Positions 34,282 through 42,711 of a stretch of 64,000 nucleotides of DNA are shown one piece after another (position 1 is the stretch's first letter; each line of letters begins with the position of its first letter). Made by a program: the position numbers and the translations under genes. This DNA comes from JAYSYM01 sp964543475 (GTDB lineage: Bacteria > Bdellovibrionota > Bdellovibrionia > Bdellovibrionales > JAMPXM01): assembly GCA_964543475.1 (NCBI GenBank), contig CAZIYJ010000012.1, positions 33,085 through 97,084 of the forward strand, read 5' to 3'. The notes under the pieces were generated by a model. That model ran no database searches. It was not told the DNA's origin and saw only the letters and a list, made by a program, of their open reading frames with translations.

Positions 34282-36210
34282 ATGATATTCGATGTTTCTC
34301 CTGAATGGAAAAAAAGAGCCTTCATTACTCCTGAAAAGTATCAACAGAAGTATAAGGAGTCGCTCGAAAACCCCGAGAAATTTTGGGGAGAACAAGCCGA
34401 GCGCATTACTTGGTTTCAAAAGTGGAACAAAGTTAAAGACGTAAGTTTCAACTCGCCAGTCAAAATCGGCTGGTACTTGGGCGGAAAGCTCAACGTCTCT
34501 TATAATTGCATCGATCGCCACCTAAAGACCCGCGCCAACCAAACTGCAATTATTTGGGAGTCCGACAACCCAGCTAAAAACTCGCAGAACATTTCGTACC
34601 AAAAGCTGCACGACGAGGTTTGCAAACTATCAAACGCGATGCGGGCGATGGGCGTTAAAAAAGGTGATCGCGTCACTATTTATATGCCAATGATCCCAGA
34701 GGCTTCGTACGCGATGCTTGCATGCACAAGAATCGGTGCGGTTCACTCGGTAATTTTCGGCGGATTCTCTCCCGACTCAATCGCAGATCGCGTAAATGAT
34801 TGTGAGTCAGATTTTATTATTACCGCTGACGAAGGCGTAAGAGCTGGTAAGCCGGTACATTTAAAGCAAAACGTAGAAGCAGCTCTTTTGAAATGTCCTG
34901 GCGTCAGACATGTTTTAACCGTGAGACACACCGGAGGCCATGTTCCGTGGGTTGAAGGCCGAGATGTCTGGTATCACGACGCTGTCAGCGATCAGCCGGC
35001 AACTTTTAAGCCCGAGGAGATGGACGCCGAAGATCCAATGTTCATCCTTTACACTTCTGGCTCAACGAATAAACCAAAAGGTGTTTTGCATACGACTGGA
35101 GGCTATCTCGTCTATGCATCGATGACTCATCAATATGTTTTCGACTACAAAGACGGTGAAATTTATTGGTGCACGGCCGATGTTGGCTGGGTCACAGGAC
35201 ACAGTTATATCGTGTACGGGCCACTTGCAAACGGCGCGACCACTTTAATGTTTGAAGGTGTTCCGAATTACCCGACTGTTTCGCGGTTTTGGGAAGTGAT
35301 CGACAAACATAAAGTAAACATCTTCTACACAGCACCCACTGCGATAAGAGCGCTTATGCGTGAGGGTGAAGCTCCGGTTAAAAAAACCTCTCGTGCATCT
35401 CTTCGTCTCTTGGGTTCGGTTGGTGAGCCCATCAATCCAGAAGCATGGCTCTGGTATCACGGAGTTGTTGGCGATGGCCGCTGCCCGGTTGTTGATACTT
35501 GGTGGCAAACAGAAACTGGCGGAATTTTAATTTCTCCGCTGCCTGGCGCGATTGCGCAAAAACCTGGCTCCGCGACATTACCGTTTTTCGGAATCGTTCC
35601 TGAGTTAGTCGATGAAAACGGAAAAGTATTAGAAGGTGCTGCTTCAGGAAACTTATGCATCACTGATTCTTGGCCGGGTATGATGCGAACAGTTTTCAAA
35701 GATCATGCACGGTTTGAACAGACGTATTTCTCCACTTACAAAGGGAAGTATTTCACTGGCGATGGATGCCGCCGCGATGAAGACGGTTACTACTGGATCA
35801 CAGGACGCGTTGATGACGTACTCAACGTATCTGGCCACCGACTCGGCACTGCCGAAATCGAGTCAGCATTAGTCGGTCACCCGAAAGTTGCAGAGGCCGC
35901 AGTCGTTGGGTATCCGCATGACATTAAAGGTCAGGGCATTTATGCCTATGTCACTTTGAAAACTGGAGAAGCGCCGAGCGATGAGCTTCGAAAAGAACTC
36001 GTTCAATGGGTCAGAAAAGAGATTAGTCCCATTGCAACCCCAGACCTTTTGCAATGGGCACCACAATTACCGAAGACGCGCTCCGGAAAAATTATGCGCA
36101 GAATTCTTCGCAAAATTGCTGAAAATACTCCTGACCAGCTCGGCGACACATCGACTCTTGCTGATCCGGGAGTAGTCCAGGACCTTGTTTCGAACCGCCT
36201 TAACAAATAG
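34282..36210 (+). CDS. acs: Acetyl-CoA synthetase
   Basis: Activates acetate to acetyl-CoA via acetyl-AMP. The ATG at 34282 has GGAGG about eleven bases upstream and gives 642 residues, normal for Acs. Seen: the ANL signature YTSGSTNKPKGVLHTTGG, the WWQTETGG motif, FTGDGCRRDEDGYYWITGRVDDVLNVSGHRLGTAEIE, and the C-terminal PKTRSGKIMRR with the catalytic Lys that is often acetylated. The frame opens upstream at 34207, but that region is not conserved. Confidence 0.97.
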   Translation: MIFDVSPEWKKRAFITPEKYQQKYKESLENPEKFWGEQAERITWFQKWNKVKDVSFNSPVKIGWYLGGKLNVSYNCIDRHLKTRANQTAIIWESDNPAKNSQNISYQKLHDEVCKLSNAMRAMGVKKGDRVTIYMPMIPEASYAMLACTRIGAVHSVIFGGFSPDSIADRVNDCESDFIITADEGVRAGKPVHLKQNVEAALLKCPGVRHVLTVRHTGGHVPWVEGRDVWYHDAVSDQPATFKPEEMDAEDPMFILYTSGSTNKPKGVLHTTGGYLVYASMTHQYVFDYKDGEIYWCTADVGWVTGHSYIVYGPLANGATTLMFEGVPNYPTVSRFWEVIDKHKVNIFYTAPTAIRALMREGEAPVKKTSRASLRLLGSVGEPINPEAWLWYHGVVGDGRCPVVDTWWQTETGGILISPLPGAIAQKPGSATLPFFGIVPELVDENGKVLEGAASGNLCITDSWPGMMRTVFKDHARFEQTYFSTYKGKYFTGDGCRRDEDGYYWITGRVDDVLNVSGHRLGTAEIESALVGHPKVAEAAVVGYPHDIKGQGIYAYVTLKTGEAPSDELRKELVQWVRKEISPIATPDLLQWAPQLPKTRSGKIMRRILRKIAENTPDQLGDTSTLADPGVVQDLVSNRLNK

Positions 36211-36249
36211 AAGGTTGAGAAAACGTTCGGTCTCCCTCATGCTAGCAGT

Positions 36250-37680
36250 ATGTCAGCATGCGCCTCGACCAAAGGTACTCAGAGCTATTTTACTAAAGAA
36301 CGTTCGCGGATAGCGCCCACGGTTCTTGGTGCGACCGGCTTAACAGTTTCTCGTTTCGGATTCGGCAGCTATCGCATTCACGAACTTGATCCGGATCATC
36401 GCGAAGCTTTGAAAAGCGCTTTGCGATCAGGAATCAACCTCATCGATACTTCTTCAAACTACACTGATGGCAGTTCAGAAAAATTAATTGGCGAAGTTCT
36501 TTCTGAATTGTTCATGGCCGGAGAAATCACGCGAGATCAAGTCGTCATCGTTAGCAAAGCTGGGTACGTTCAAGGTAAGAACATGGATTTGGCCAAAGAG
36601 AAAAAGTCTCAAGGCCAAGCGTATCCAGAGATGGTCGAGTTCTCGGCCGACTGCTGGCACAATATTTCTCCGCAGTTTATCGAGGAGCAAATCACGCAAT
36701 CGCTCAGCCGATTGAAGCTTGAATGTCTCGATGTGTTCTTACTTCACAATCCTGAATACTTTTTAAAAACGACAACTCAACGCGATGGCTACTACGCAAG
36801 AATTCAGCGAGCCTTTGAGCACTTAGAAAAAGAAGTCCAAAAAGGAAGAATTAAATTTTACGGAGTTTCATCGAATACATTTATTGATGTCGACTCATCT
36901 TCTGAATTTACTTCTCTTGCCCGCGTTTACGACGCCGCAGTTGCAGCAGGTGGCGGTAAAGTTAAAAACTTTGCTGTTGTTCAGTTCCCGTTTAATTTGA
37001 TCGAGTCAGCTGCGGCGTTAATGAAAAATACGAACCAGCAAACTGTTCTAGAGTTTGCTCGTGACAAAAAGCTTGGCACTCTCACTAACCGCCCGCTCAA
37101 TGCCATCATGCGCGGCCGTCTCACTCGCCTTAGTTCGTTTCCGCAGTATGATCAAGTCGAAGTGAAAGGTCAGCTGCACACGGTAATGGGCCGAGTGATT
37201 GAGCTAGAGAAGAAATTCTCAGGCGGAAAACTTCCGCAAGGCTTAATGTGGGGCCAAGCGCTCAAACAAGGTTTTCAGCAAATCGAAGATATTTTAATGT
37301 GGCGAGAAGTTTTGTTTCACCAAATCCTCCCCTCACTCGATTCTGCTCTTGATCGACTTCAGCCGTCGCAAGTTCCGTGGGGAAATGAATATCGGACGAT
37401 TGCATTAGAACTGTTGTCGCTGATGACAAAGAATTTAGAGTCCCTTGGTAACGAGCGCGCATCGCTCCTATCAGAGCAAATTGTGACGAGCGCTCCTTCT
37501 CTAAAAGAAACGCCGACGCTTTCTCAACAAGTTTTAAGAACTTATATTTCGGTACCAGGTGTAAATTCTGTACTCGTCGGAATGAAATCAGTGCCTTACG
37601 TTGACGACGTTACTCGCATCGGCTCGGTCATCAAGCCCGAAGAAGCTATGCAGCTCCTCTCTGACTTTAAAAAGCGCTAG
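36250..37680 (+). CDS. Aldo/keto reductase family protein, long form
   Basis: The AKR barrel is clear: TVSRFGFGSYRI, NLIDTSSNYTDGSSEKLIG with the catalytic Asp and Tyr, VIVSKAGYV with the Lys, LDVFLLHNPEYF with the His, and a late VPGVNSVLVGMKSVPYV. At 476 residues it is about 130 longer than usual AKRs, with an insertion between residues 250 and 430. NADPH-dependent reduction of a carbonyl is likely; the substrate is unknown. It overlaps the convergent hydroxylase gene by 14 bases. Confidence 0.85.
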   Translation: MSACASTKGTQSYFTKERSRIAPTVLGATGLTVSRFGFGSYRIHELDPDHREALKSALRSGINLIDTSSNYTDGSSEKLIGEVLSELFMAGEITRDQVVIVSKAGYVQGKNMDLAKEKKSQGQAYPEMVEFSADCWHNISPQFIEEQITQSLSRLKLECLDVFLLHNPEYFLKTTTQRDGYYARIQRAFEHLEKEVQKGRIKFYGVSSNTFIDVDSSSEFTSLARVYDAAVAAGGGKVKNFAVVQFPFNLIESAAALMKNTNQQTVLEFARDKKLGTLTNRPLNAIMRGRLTRLSSFPQYDQVEVKGQLHTVMGRVIELEKKFSGGKLPQGLMWGQALKQGFQQIEDILMWREVLFHQILPSLDSALDRLQPSQVPWGNEYRTIALELLSLMTKNLESLGNERASLLSEQIVTSAPSLKETPTLSQQVLRTYISVPGVNSVLVGMKSVPYVDDVTRIGSVIKPEEAMQLLSDFKKR

Positions 37681-38392
37681 ACTCTGTTCCCATCAAGCGG
37701 TCCCAGAACGTAAAGTACACTGCAAAATTTTTATTGAATGCTTGGTGATGAATCGAATGATGAGTAGCTGAATAAAAGAGATTTGCGCCGGGAATTTTCT
37801 TTCTCATGCCGAGCGGAAGATCGTAACCCAAATGAATGTAGCCGTTATAAAATAACCCGAATATTCCAAAAATTAGTAACGCCAGCGGATGCCACGGCAT
37901 TACTAAAGCCAAAATGCCGTAAGGGATCATGTTGAGCAATCCTTCAACGATATGAAAACTGTAAGCTGACACAGGGGTAATATTGTAAGAGCGATGATGA
38001 ACGTGATGAACGCTCTTTAAATACGAGTGACTGTGCATGAGCCGATGAGTCCAATAGAACCAAGTGTCGGTCGCGACCGCAAACGCAAAAATAGTAAAAA
38101 CAAAATAAGCCAAGCCGTATTCGTTGATATCAAGGTACATCGGTGAGTAATTAAATTTCGTCTTTAGAAAATAAAGCGCAATCCCGGGAAGAAGATAAAT
38201 CGATAGACCCATCACTGTTCTCGGAAGTTCAGACCGCGTAATTGGCGCAAGCTGCTTCGGCTGATGAATTCGAAATCTATTGATGAACTTAGGGCGAATG
38301 ATCCAAAAAACTAGCACCATCGGACCAAGTACCATTACTGCCCTCAACATAATCGTCATCCAGCGCTCAGTCAGCATTGTTAACAACTCCAT
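37667..38392 (-). CDS. Fatty acid hydroxylase / sterol desaturase family membrane protein
   Basis: A 241-residue polytopic membrane di-iron enzyme. The histidine clusters HRLMH, HHVHH and HHSIHH and an extra H in the middle match the fatty acid hydroxylase superfamily, which uses oxygen to hydroxylate or desaturate lipids. Four or so membrane helices fit the family. The substrate is unknown. The gene is divergent from a TetR-like regulator, and an inverted repeat lies between them, so it may be that regulator's target. Confidence 0.9.
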   Translation of the reverse strand: MELLTMLTERWMTIMLRAVMVLGPMVLVFWIIRPKFINRFRIHQPKQLAPITRSELPRTVMGLSIYLLPGIALYFLKTKFNYSPMYLDINEYGLAYFVFTIFAFAVATDTWFYWTHRLMHSHSYLKSVHHVHHRSYNITPVSAYSFHIVEGLLNMIPYGILALVMPWHPLALLIFGIFGLFYNGYIHLGYDLPLGMRKKIPGANLFYSATHHSIHHQAFNKNFAVYFTFWDRLMGTESSAF

Positions 38393-38453
38393 TACCGCCC
38401 CCTCGTGAGCAATAAGTAGCTTTGTCTAAAGAATTTCGCCACCTAAATCACCG

Positions 38454-38475
38454 GACAGATTTCGCGTTTTCTGTC
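38454..38475. promoter_or_regulatory. Inverted repeat between divergent hydroxylase and TetR-like genes
   Basis: GACAGA at 38454-38459 and TCTGTC at 38470-38475 are perfect inverted arms ten bases apart, a spacing suitable for a dimeric TetR-type regulator. It lies in the 127-base gap between the two genes. Confidence 0.5.
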
Positions 38476-38519
38476 TTTACCATTGACGAAATAGCCCTCT
38501 CCTCCGTACCTATCACTTT

Positions 38520-39047
38520 GTGAATTCTAAGTATGAAAAAACCTTACGCCTAAGTGCCCAGCTCATCAGACTCGACGTATTGCACGGCCACTTAGGTTGG
38601 AAAGTGACCGATCTTTCTCGAGTTTCAAAAGTGGCTCGGTCAGTGATCTACGAGACACTCGGAGCAAACAAAAAAGCAATGCTGCATTTTGCATTGAAAA
38701 TGGTTCTCGAGGAACTTTACGGCCTATCAATTGAACGGCAAAAAGCGCATCAAGATCTCAGCGGTTTCGATGCCTTTATGCGAAGTCGAGCGTTAGTGAA
38801 TAGCTTTCCTGAATTACTCTCTTTTTACTTTCGAGGCCGAGATCGCAAAGATGAAATTGGTAAAATGATTCAATCGTACGAAAAGAAATATCTGGCTGCT
38901 GTTTCTCAGCAAACCGGAGTTACTGAACCATCTGATTTACTATTTGTTCGCACCGTCATTCACGGAGTTTCACTAGCGCCATTTCTTAGCGATAGCGAAG
39001 TACGACAATGCATGACTAAACTCTTTGAGCTTATAAAAAAGAAATAA
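38520..39047 (+). CDS. TetR-like transcriptional regulator
   Basis: A 175-residue protein with a GTG start. The N-terminal helix-turn-helix, GHLGWKVTDLSRVSKVARSVIYETLGAN, resembles TetR/AcrR proteins, where KVTDLSRVSKVARSVIY is the recognition region. The C-terminal part is all helical, as expected for the ligand-binding domain. No strong ribosome binding site is visible. It probably controls the divergent fatty acid hydroxylase gene and itself. Confidence 0.72.
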   Translation: MNSKYEKTLRLSAQLIRLDVLHGHLGWKVTDLSRVSKVARSVIYETLGANKKAMLHFALKMVLEELYGLSIERQKAHQDLSGFDAFMRSRALVNSFPELLSFYFRGRDRKDEIGKMIQSYEKKYLAAVSQQTGVTEPSDLLFVRTVIHGVSLAPFLSDSEVRQCMTKLFELIKKK

Positions 39048-39701
39048 TTAAGCAGCTTTAGTGAGGGTTTGGAGCATTTCTTGCTCGATCGCTTCAGCAT
39101 GACGAGCCCAGAATCTGCGCGCCTGCAAGAAGATCGTAACGAGTTGCGGATCAAACTGGGTTCCAGAGCAGTCGCGCAACTCTTGCTCCACAACGTCAGC
39201 TGGTAAGCCTTTACGGTAAGCTCGGTCCATCGACATAGCATCCCAAGTATCTGCAACTAAAATCACTTTTGAAATATAGGGGATCTCATCTCCAGCAACT
39301 TTGAATGGATATCCCCGTCCATCAATTCTCTCATGGTGATGCATTATTCCTGGGACTAAATCTTTAAAGAATTGGTGCTGGCAAAGCGATTCGATCATGT
39401 GCACGCTCTTCATAGGATGCGACTTCATGATCTCGTATTCTTCATCAGTGAGCTTGCCTGGCTTGTTGATAATTGTTGTCGGAACATAGACTTTACCGAT
39501 GTCGTGAAAGAGTCCGGCATACTCGGCTACTTTTTGCTGATATTCATCTAAGCCAGCAGCCTGTGCAAGAAGTCGCGATCCGCGACTAACGCGCACGCAG
39601 TGGTGAAACGTTTCGGCATCAGTATCTAGAACGCGCTTCATGATCGTGCGCACTTCTTCGAAGACAGAATCTGGTAACTCAGCGAAATGATTCTTTTGCA
39701 T
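39048..39701 (-). CDS. HD-GYP domain cyclic-di-GMP phosphodiesterase
   Basis: Hydrolyses cyclic di-GMP. From the ATG at 39701, residues 30-200 hold the HD-GYP domain: HHCVRVS, the HD pair in GLFHDIGKV near 64-71, KSHPMKS, HHERIDGRGYP near 118-128 and ADTWDAMSMDRAYRK. The signature HHE..DG.GYP is intact, so the enzyme is probably active. There is no receiver domain at the N-terminus, so the signal input is unclear. The frame can start at a TTG at 39740, without a good ribosome binding site either. Confidence 0.9.
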   Translation of the reverse strand: MQKNHFAELPDSVFEEVRTIMKRVLDTDAETFHHCVRVSRGSRLLAQAAGLDEYQQKVAEYAGLFHDIGKVYVPTTIINKPGKLTDEEYEIMKSHPMKSVHMIESLCQHQFFKDLVPGIMHHHERIDGRGYPFKVAGDEIPYISKVILVADTWDAMSMDRAYRKGLPADVVEQELRDCSGTQFDPQLVTIFLQARRFWARHAEAIEQEMLQTLTKAA

Positions 39702-39778
39702 CAGATACTTATCGGATTGAGACTGGTTTAATGTAACCAAAGAACGTTTTATTATGAGACAGTTACGTTAAATTTCAT

Positions 39779-39818
39779 TTAACGCACCATTGCTACACTC
39801 TGGTAGCAGCTACCTTTT
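39779..39818 (+). repeat. Second copy of the 40-base greA-upstream element
   Basis: On the plus strand it matches the element at 20464-20503 with two mismatches. It ends with GGTAGCAGCTACC followed by six T residues, which can act as a short terminator, and contains an extended -10-like TGCTACACT. It sits between the HD-GYP and DUF4123 genes, opposite in direction to both. Confidence 0.7.
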
Positions 39819-40754
39819 TTATTTCCAGAAGTTTCTGTCGAAATTAAGCACGACCTCTTGCCACACAGATTCTGAGACCTGGGAGCTAAGGTATTGCATC
39901 TTCGCTAGAGGTGGCGCGGCCGGATCTTCAAGAGCCTGACGAACTTCTGGGTGCTCATAGAAGTTGGGTGCGATTTCGAACATAAGAGATACGAAGCCCA
40001 CCATATCAGAGACAGAGATCAAGTTGTATTGACGAGCTCGCTCAAGGGCCATCGCAATTCTTGACTGAAGTGTTTCAGTGTTGAGGAACTGGACCGACTT
40101 TGGATGCGAGCCACGCAAATGCCAATAGACGATTTTAACAAGATCTCTCTCAATTGCTTCAGCACACTCCAAAAGCTGGCTTTCGCTAAGCGAAAGTAAG
40201 CATTCTTCTGGAGATGGAAGCAGAAAATGATCAACTGGCGGCGAAGTAAAAAGTTGAAGATCTAAGTTCGCTAAATTTGGCATCCCGATACTTTCGATCG
40301 GCCCAAGAAAGACTCGGCGTTCGTCATCTGACCATGTTCGAAGAAGCACTTCGATAACCGAAGGATCATGGAAGCGTAAGAAGTATGGGTTTTTATCAGG
40401 CCCTTTTGCGATAACGAATTTTTGAAAATGTTCAGCCAAGGCCCAAAGATCAAAATTTGAAACTACGAAGAATCCCCAGCGTTCAAGCGGCAGACTCTCT
40501 GCCAAATACGAAAAGTTTTTTTCATCTACTTGAACCAACATCGGCGATCGAAAGCGAACTTTATCCCAAGCAATCATTTCAAAAAAAATGGGATCCGTAT
40601 CACGAAACTGCAAGGTCGCTGCTTCGAGCTCTAACGGCACTTTTGAGGCCGGATCAATCAACGCAAACAACCGTCCGTCGACTGCAGATTTGTGAAGGTG
40701 ATCGCGGGCGCTCACCGGAGTCTGTACTTGCCGTTTTGCTTGGAAAAATCTCAT
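39819..40754 (-). CDS. DUF4123 domain protein, type VI effector-adaptor-like
   Basis: The first 170 residues match DUF4123: RLFALIDPAS, a WGFFVVSNFDLWALAEHFQKF segment, KNPYFLRFHDPSVIEVLL and RRVFLGPIES. In type VI secretion, DUF4123 proteins are chaperones that load effectors onto VgrG. The C-terminal 130 residues are helical (ALERARQYNLISVSDMVGFVS), as in many DUF4123 proteins. No VgrG, PAAR, effector or other type VI gene is in the window, so this is an orphan copy or belongs to another contractile or secretion system. Confidence 0.78.
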   Translation of the reverse strand: MRFFQAKRQVQTPVSARDHLHKSAVDGRLFALIDPASKVPLELEAATLQFRDTDPIFFEMIAWDKVRFRSPMLVQVDEKNFSYLAESLPLERWGFFVVSNFDLWALAEHFQKFVIAKGPDKNPYFLRFHDPSVIEVLLRTWSDDERRVFLGPIESIGMPNLANLDLQLFTSPPVDHFLLPSPEECLLSLSESQLLECAEAIERDLVKIVYWHLRGSHPKSVQFLNTETLQSRIAMALERARQYNLISVSDMVGFVSLMFEIAPNFYEHPEVRQALEDPAAPPLAKMQYLSSQVSESVWQEVVLNFDRNFWK

Positions 40755-40946
40755 CGTTATTTCTTTTCGGTGATCTGGGCGCCGGCCTTAATTGCAGTAA
40801 CTGCTCTATAGCAAAACTTCACATCTTTAGCTCACTAGACGTAGGTCAAAATGATGCAAATTTAATCGTGCAAACCCCTAAGCTCTTTCTCAGCGAAAGC
40901 TGCCGACTTGCATTGAGACGAGGATCGCGATTAAATATTCTTCTTG

Positions 40947-41870
40947 ATGAAAAAACTCGCTCAAACATTTTCATGTTTTCTGACAATTCTATTGTCGCTC
41001 GGCTCCTTCGCTCAAGAAGTCGCGCCTACTCCAATTGTCAAACCCACTCAAGATTTAAAGAAGATTTGTGAAACTCGCCTTTCGAAAGTTCCGGGCGCAT
41101 CGCAGTTAAAGCAAATTGAAAGCGTGTGTTCTGAAGTCGCACAAATGGCATCTTGCACTAGCGTTAAGGGTGAGCCAATTTTTCATTGGCAAAAAGAAGG
41201 TGATCCAAAGGAGCAAAGTTCTCAGAGAATTTTAGTGCTCTCATTAATTCACGGTGATGAACCCGAAAGCGCGTCCGTTTCTGCTGCCTGGATGGAGCGC
41301 CTGATGTCAATTCAGCCGCGCAACACTTGGCGCGTAATTCCGGTGATGAATCCGGATAGCTGGGATTTAAAAACTCGCACTAATGCAAATGGCGTTGATG
41401 TGAATCGTAATTTCCCAAGCAAAGATTGGGATGAACTTGCGATTAAGTTTTGGAAAGAAAAGCACGGATCTAATCATCGTCGAAATCCTGGCACTGTTGC
41501 TGGAGGAGAGCCCGAAACAAAGTGCGCAGTTCAGCACATCGATGACTTTAAGCCCGATTTCATTATTTCGATCCACACTCCGCTGGGAGTGTTAGATTTT
41601 GATGGTCCAAAAGTTCCGGCACCAAAATTCGGTCCACTTCCGTGGGTTGCTCTCGGAAATTATCCGGGAAGCTTGGGTCGCTACATGTGGAAAGACCAGA
41701 ACGTCCCCGTCCTCACGGTAGAATTGAAGAATGACAAAAGTACAACTAAAAGCTTAGAGCAGTTCGATAAGCTTCAAGACATCACTGGCACCGTTGCTAT
41801 TCAGTCAGAAAAGCTTTTGAAAAAAGAAAAGCCAAAAGCCAGCATCCCTCCTTCAACAAAGACTAATTAG
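40947..41870 (+). CDS. Exported M14 zinc carboxypeptidase / murein peptide amidase-like
   Basis: From the ATG at 40947 a signal peptide ends FA near residue 22. The M14 fold is shown by IHGDEPES with zinc ligands His102 and Glu105, DVNRNFPSKDW with Arg154, SIHTP with zinc ligand His210, and VPVLTVELKND with the catalytic Glu. The pattern is closest to MpaA-like enzymes that cut the gamma-glutamyl to diaminopimelate bond of peptidoglycan peptides. Unlike cytoplasmic MpaA this one is exported. No ribosome binding site is evident at the start. Confidence 0.87.
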   Translation: MKKLAQTFSCFLTILLSLGSFAQEVAPTPIVKPTQDLKKICETRLSKVPGASQLKQIESVCSEVAQMASCTSVKGEPIFHWQKEGDPKEQSSQRILVLSLIHGDEPESASVSAAWMERLMSIQPRNTWRVIPVMNPDSWDLKTRTNANGVDVNRNFPSKDWDELAIKFWKEKHGSNHRRNPGTVAGGEPETKCAVQHIDDFKPDFIISIHTPLGVLDFDGPKVPAPKFGPLPWVALGNYPGSLGRYMWKDQNVPVLTVELKNDKSTTKSLEQFDKLQDITGTVAIQSEKLLKKEKPKASIPPSTKTN

Positions 41871-41952
41871 AAGCTACTACTAAGTGCTTGGTGCGCACCG
41901 GTTTGGTGCAAAATGTATTGCAGGCTGAGTACGGCGCAGTTAAACCTTATGC

Positions 41953-42711
41953 ATGCAAGAGTTCAAAAGCGTTCTCCAAAATGAATTACTAAGACGATGC
42001 AAAAAGAATCCGGGCTACTCACTTAGAGCATTTGCCCGGTCTCTTGAAACAAGCCACACGACTCTCTCTCGAGTGATTGCGGGAGAAAGAATACTATCAG
42101 AGAAAAAAGTAAAGGAGCTCGTCGCTAAGATGGGTTTTGCTGAGGGTGAGATTGAACTCAAGCAAAAGTCGTCACTAAAGACTCTTTCAAAATCAGCGAA
42201 ATATAAAATTCTCACTGATAGAGAAGCGAGCGAGATCTCTGATTGGTATCACTACACCATTCTTGAGCTATCTGACCTTAAGCAGTTTTCTAGTGACCCC
42301 AGCTGGATCGCAAAGACAATCGGGATCACCGTATCCGAAGCCAAAATCGCAGTTCAAAAGTTAGAAAGTTTTGGGCTACTCAAACGCAATAAAAATGGCC
42401 AGCTAGTCAAATCAGGTAGCAACACAAACATTAGCGGCACGCTAGACGCAAAAGCAAAGAGATCGCTTCAAAGAGAAGTGCTTGAGAAAGCAATTCGCGC
42501 TCTAGATGAGGTTCCGATCTCAAAGCGCAACCAAACTTCGCTCACTATATCGGTCGACTCGTCCAAGGTTCATGAGGTCGCAGAACTTATCACTCAGTTT
42601 CGCCGCTCACTTGCGGCACTACTTTCTGATCCAACTGCAGATAAAGATTCCGTCTATAACTTTAGTTTCTCATTCTATCCGGTAGCTTTTTTAAAAGGAG
42701 ATGGCCAATGA
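41953..42711 (+). CDS. TIGR02147 family HTH regulator-like protein
   Basis: A 252-residue protein with an N-terminal HTH, GYSLRAFARSLETSHTTLSRVIAGER, and the TIGR02147/DUF4423 body: ISDWYHYTILELSDL, WIAKTIGITVSEAKIAVQKLESFGLLKR, and a C-terminal LSVDSSKVHEVAELI-type segment. This family is expanded in Bdellovibrio and Fibrobacter and almost always precedes a gene for an exported protein, as here, where the next gene overlaps it by four bases. It probably regulates its own operon. Confidence 0.88.
   Translation: MQEFKSVLQNELLRRCKKNPGYSLRAFARSLETSHTTLSRVIAGERILSEKKVKELVAKMGFAEGEIELKQKSSLKTLSKSAKYKILTDREASEISDWYHYTILELSDLKQFSSDPSWIAKTIGITVSEAKIAVQKLESFGLLKRNKNGQLVKSGSNTNISGTLDAKAKRSLQREVLEKAIRALDEVPISKRNQTSLTISVDSSKVHEVAELITQFRRSLAALLSDPTADKDSVYNFSFSFYPVAFLKGDGQ

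Noticed and set aside
40457..41071. Long plus-strand frame of about 200 residues
   Set aside because: It lies mostly opposite the DUF4123 gene and overlaps the start of the M14 gene in another frame; composition is unlike a real protein and no ribosome binding site is present.
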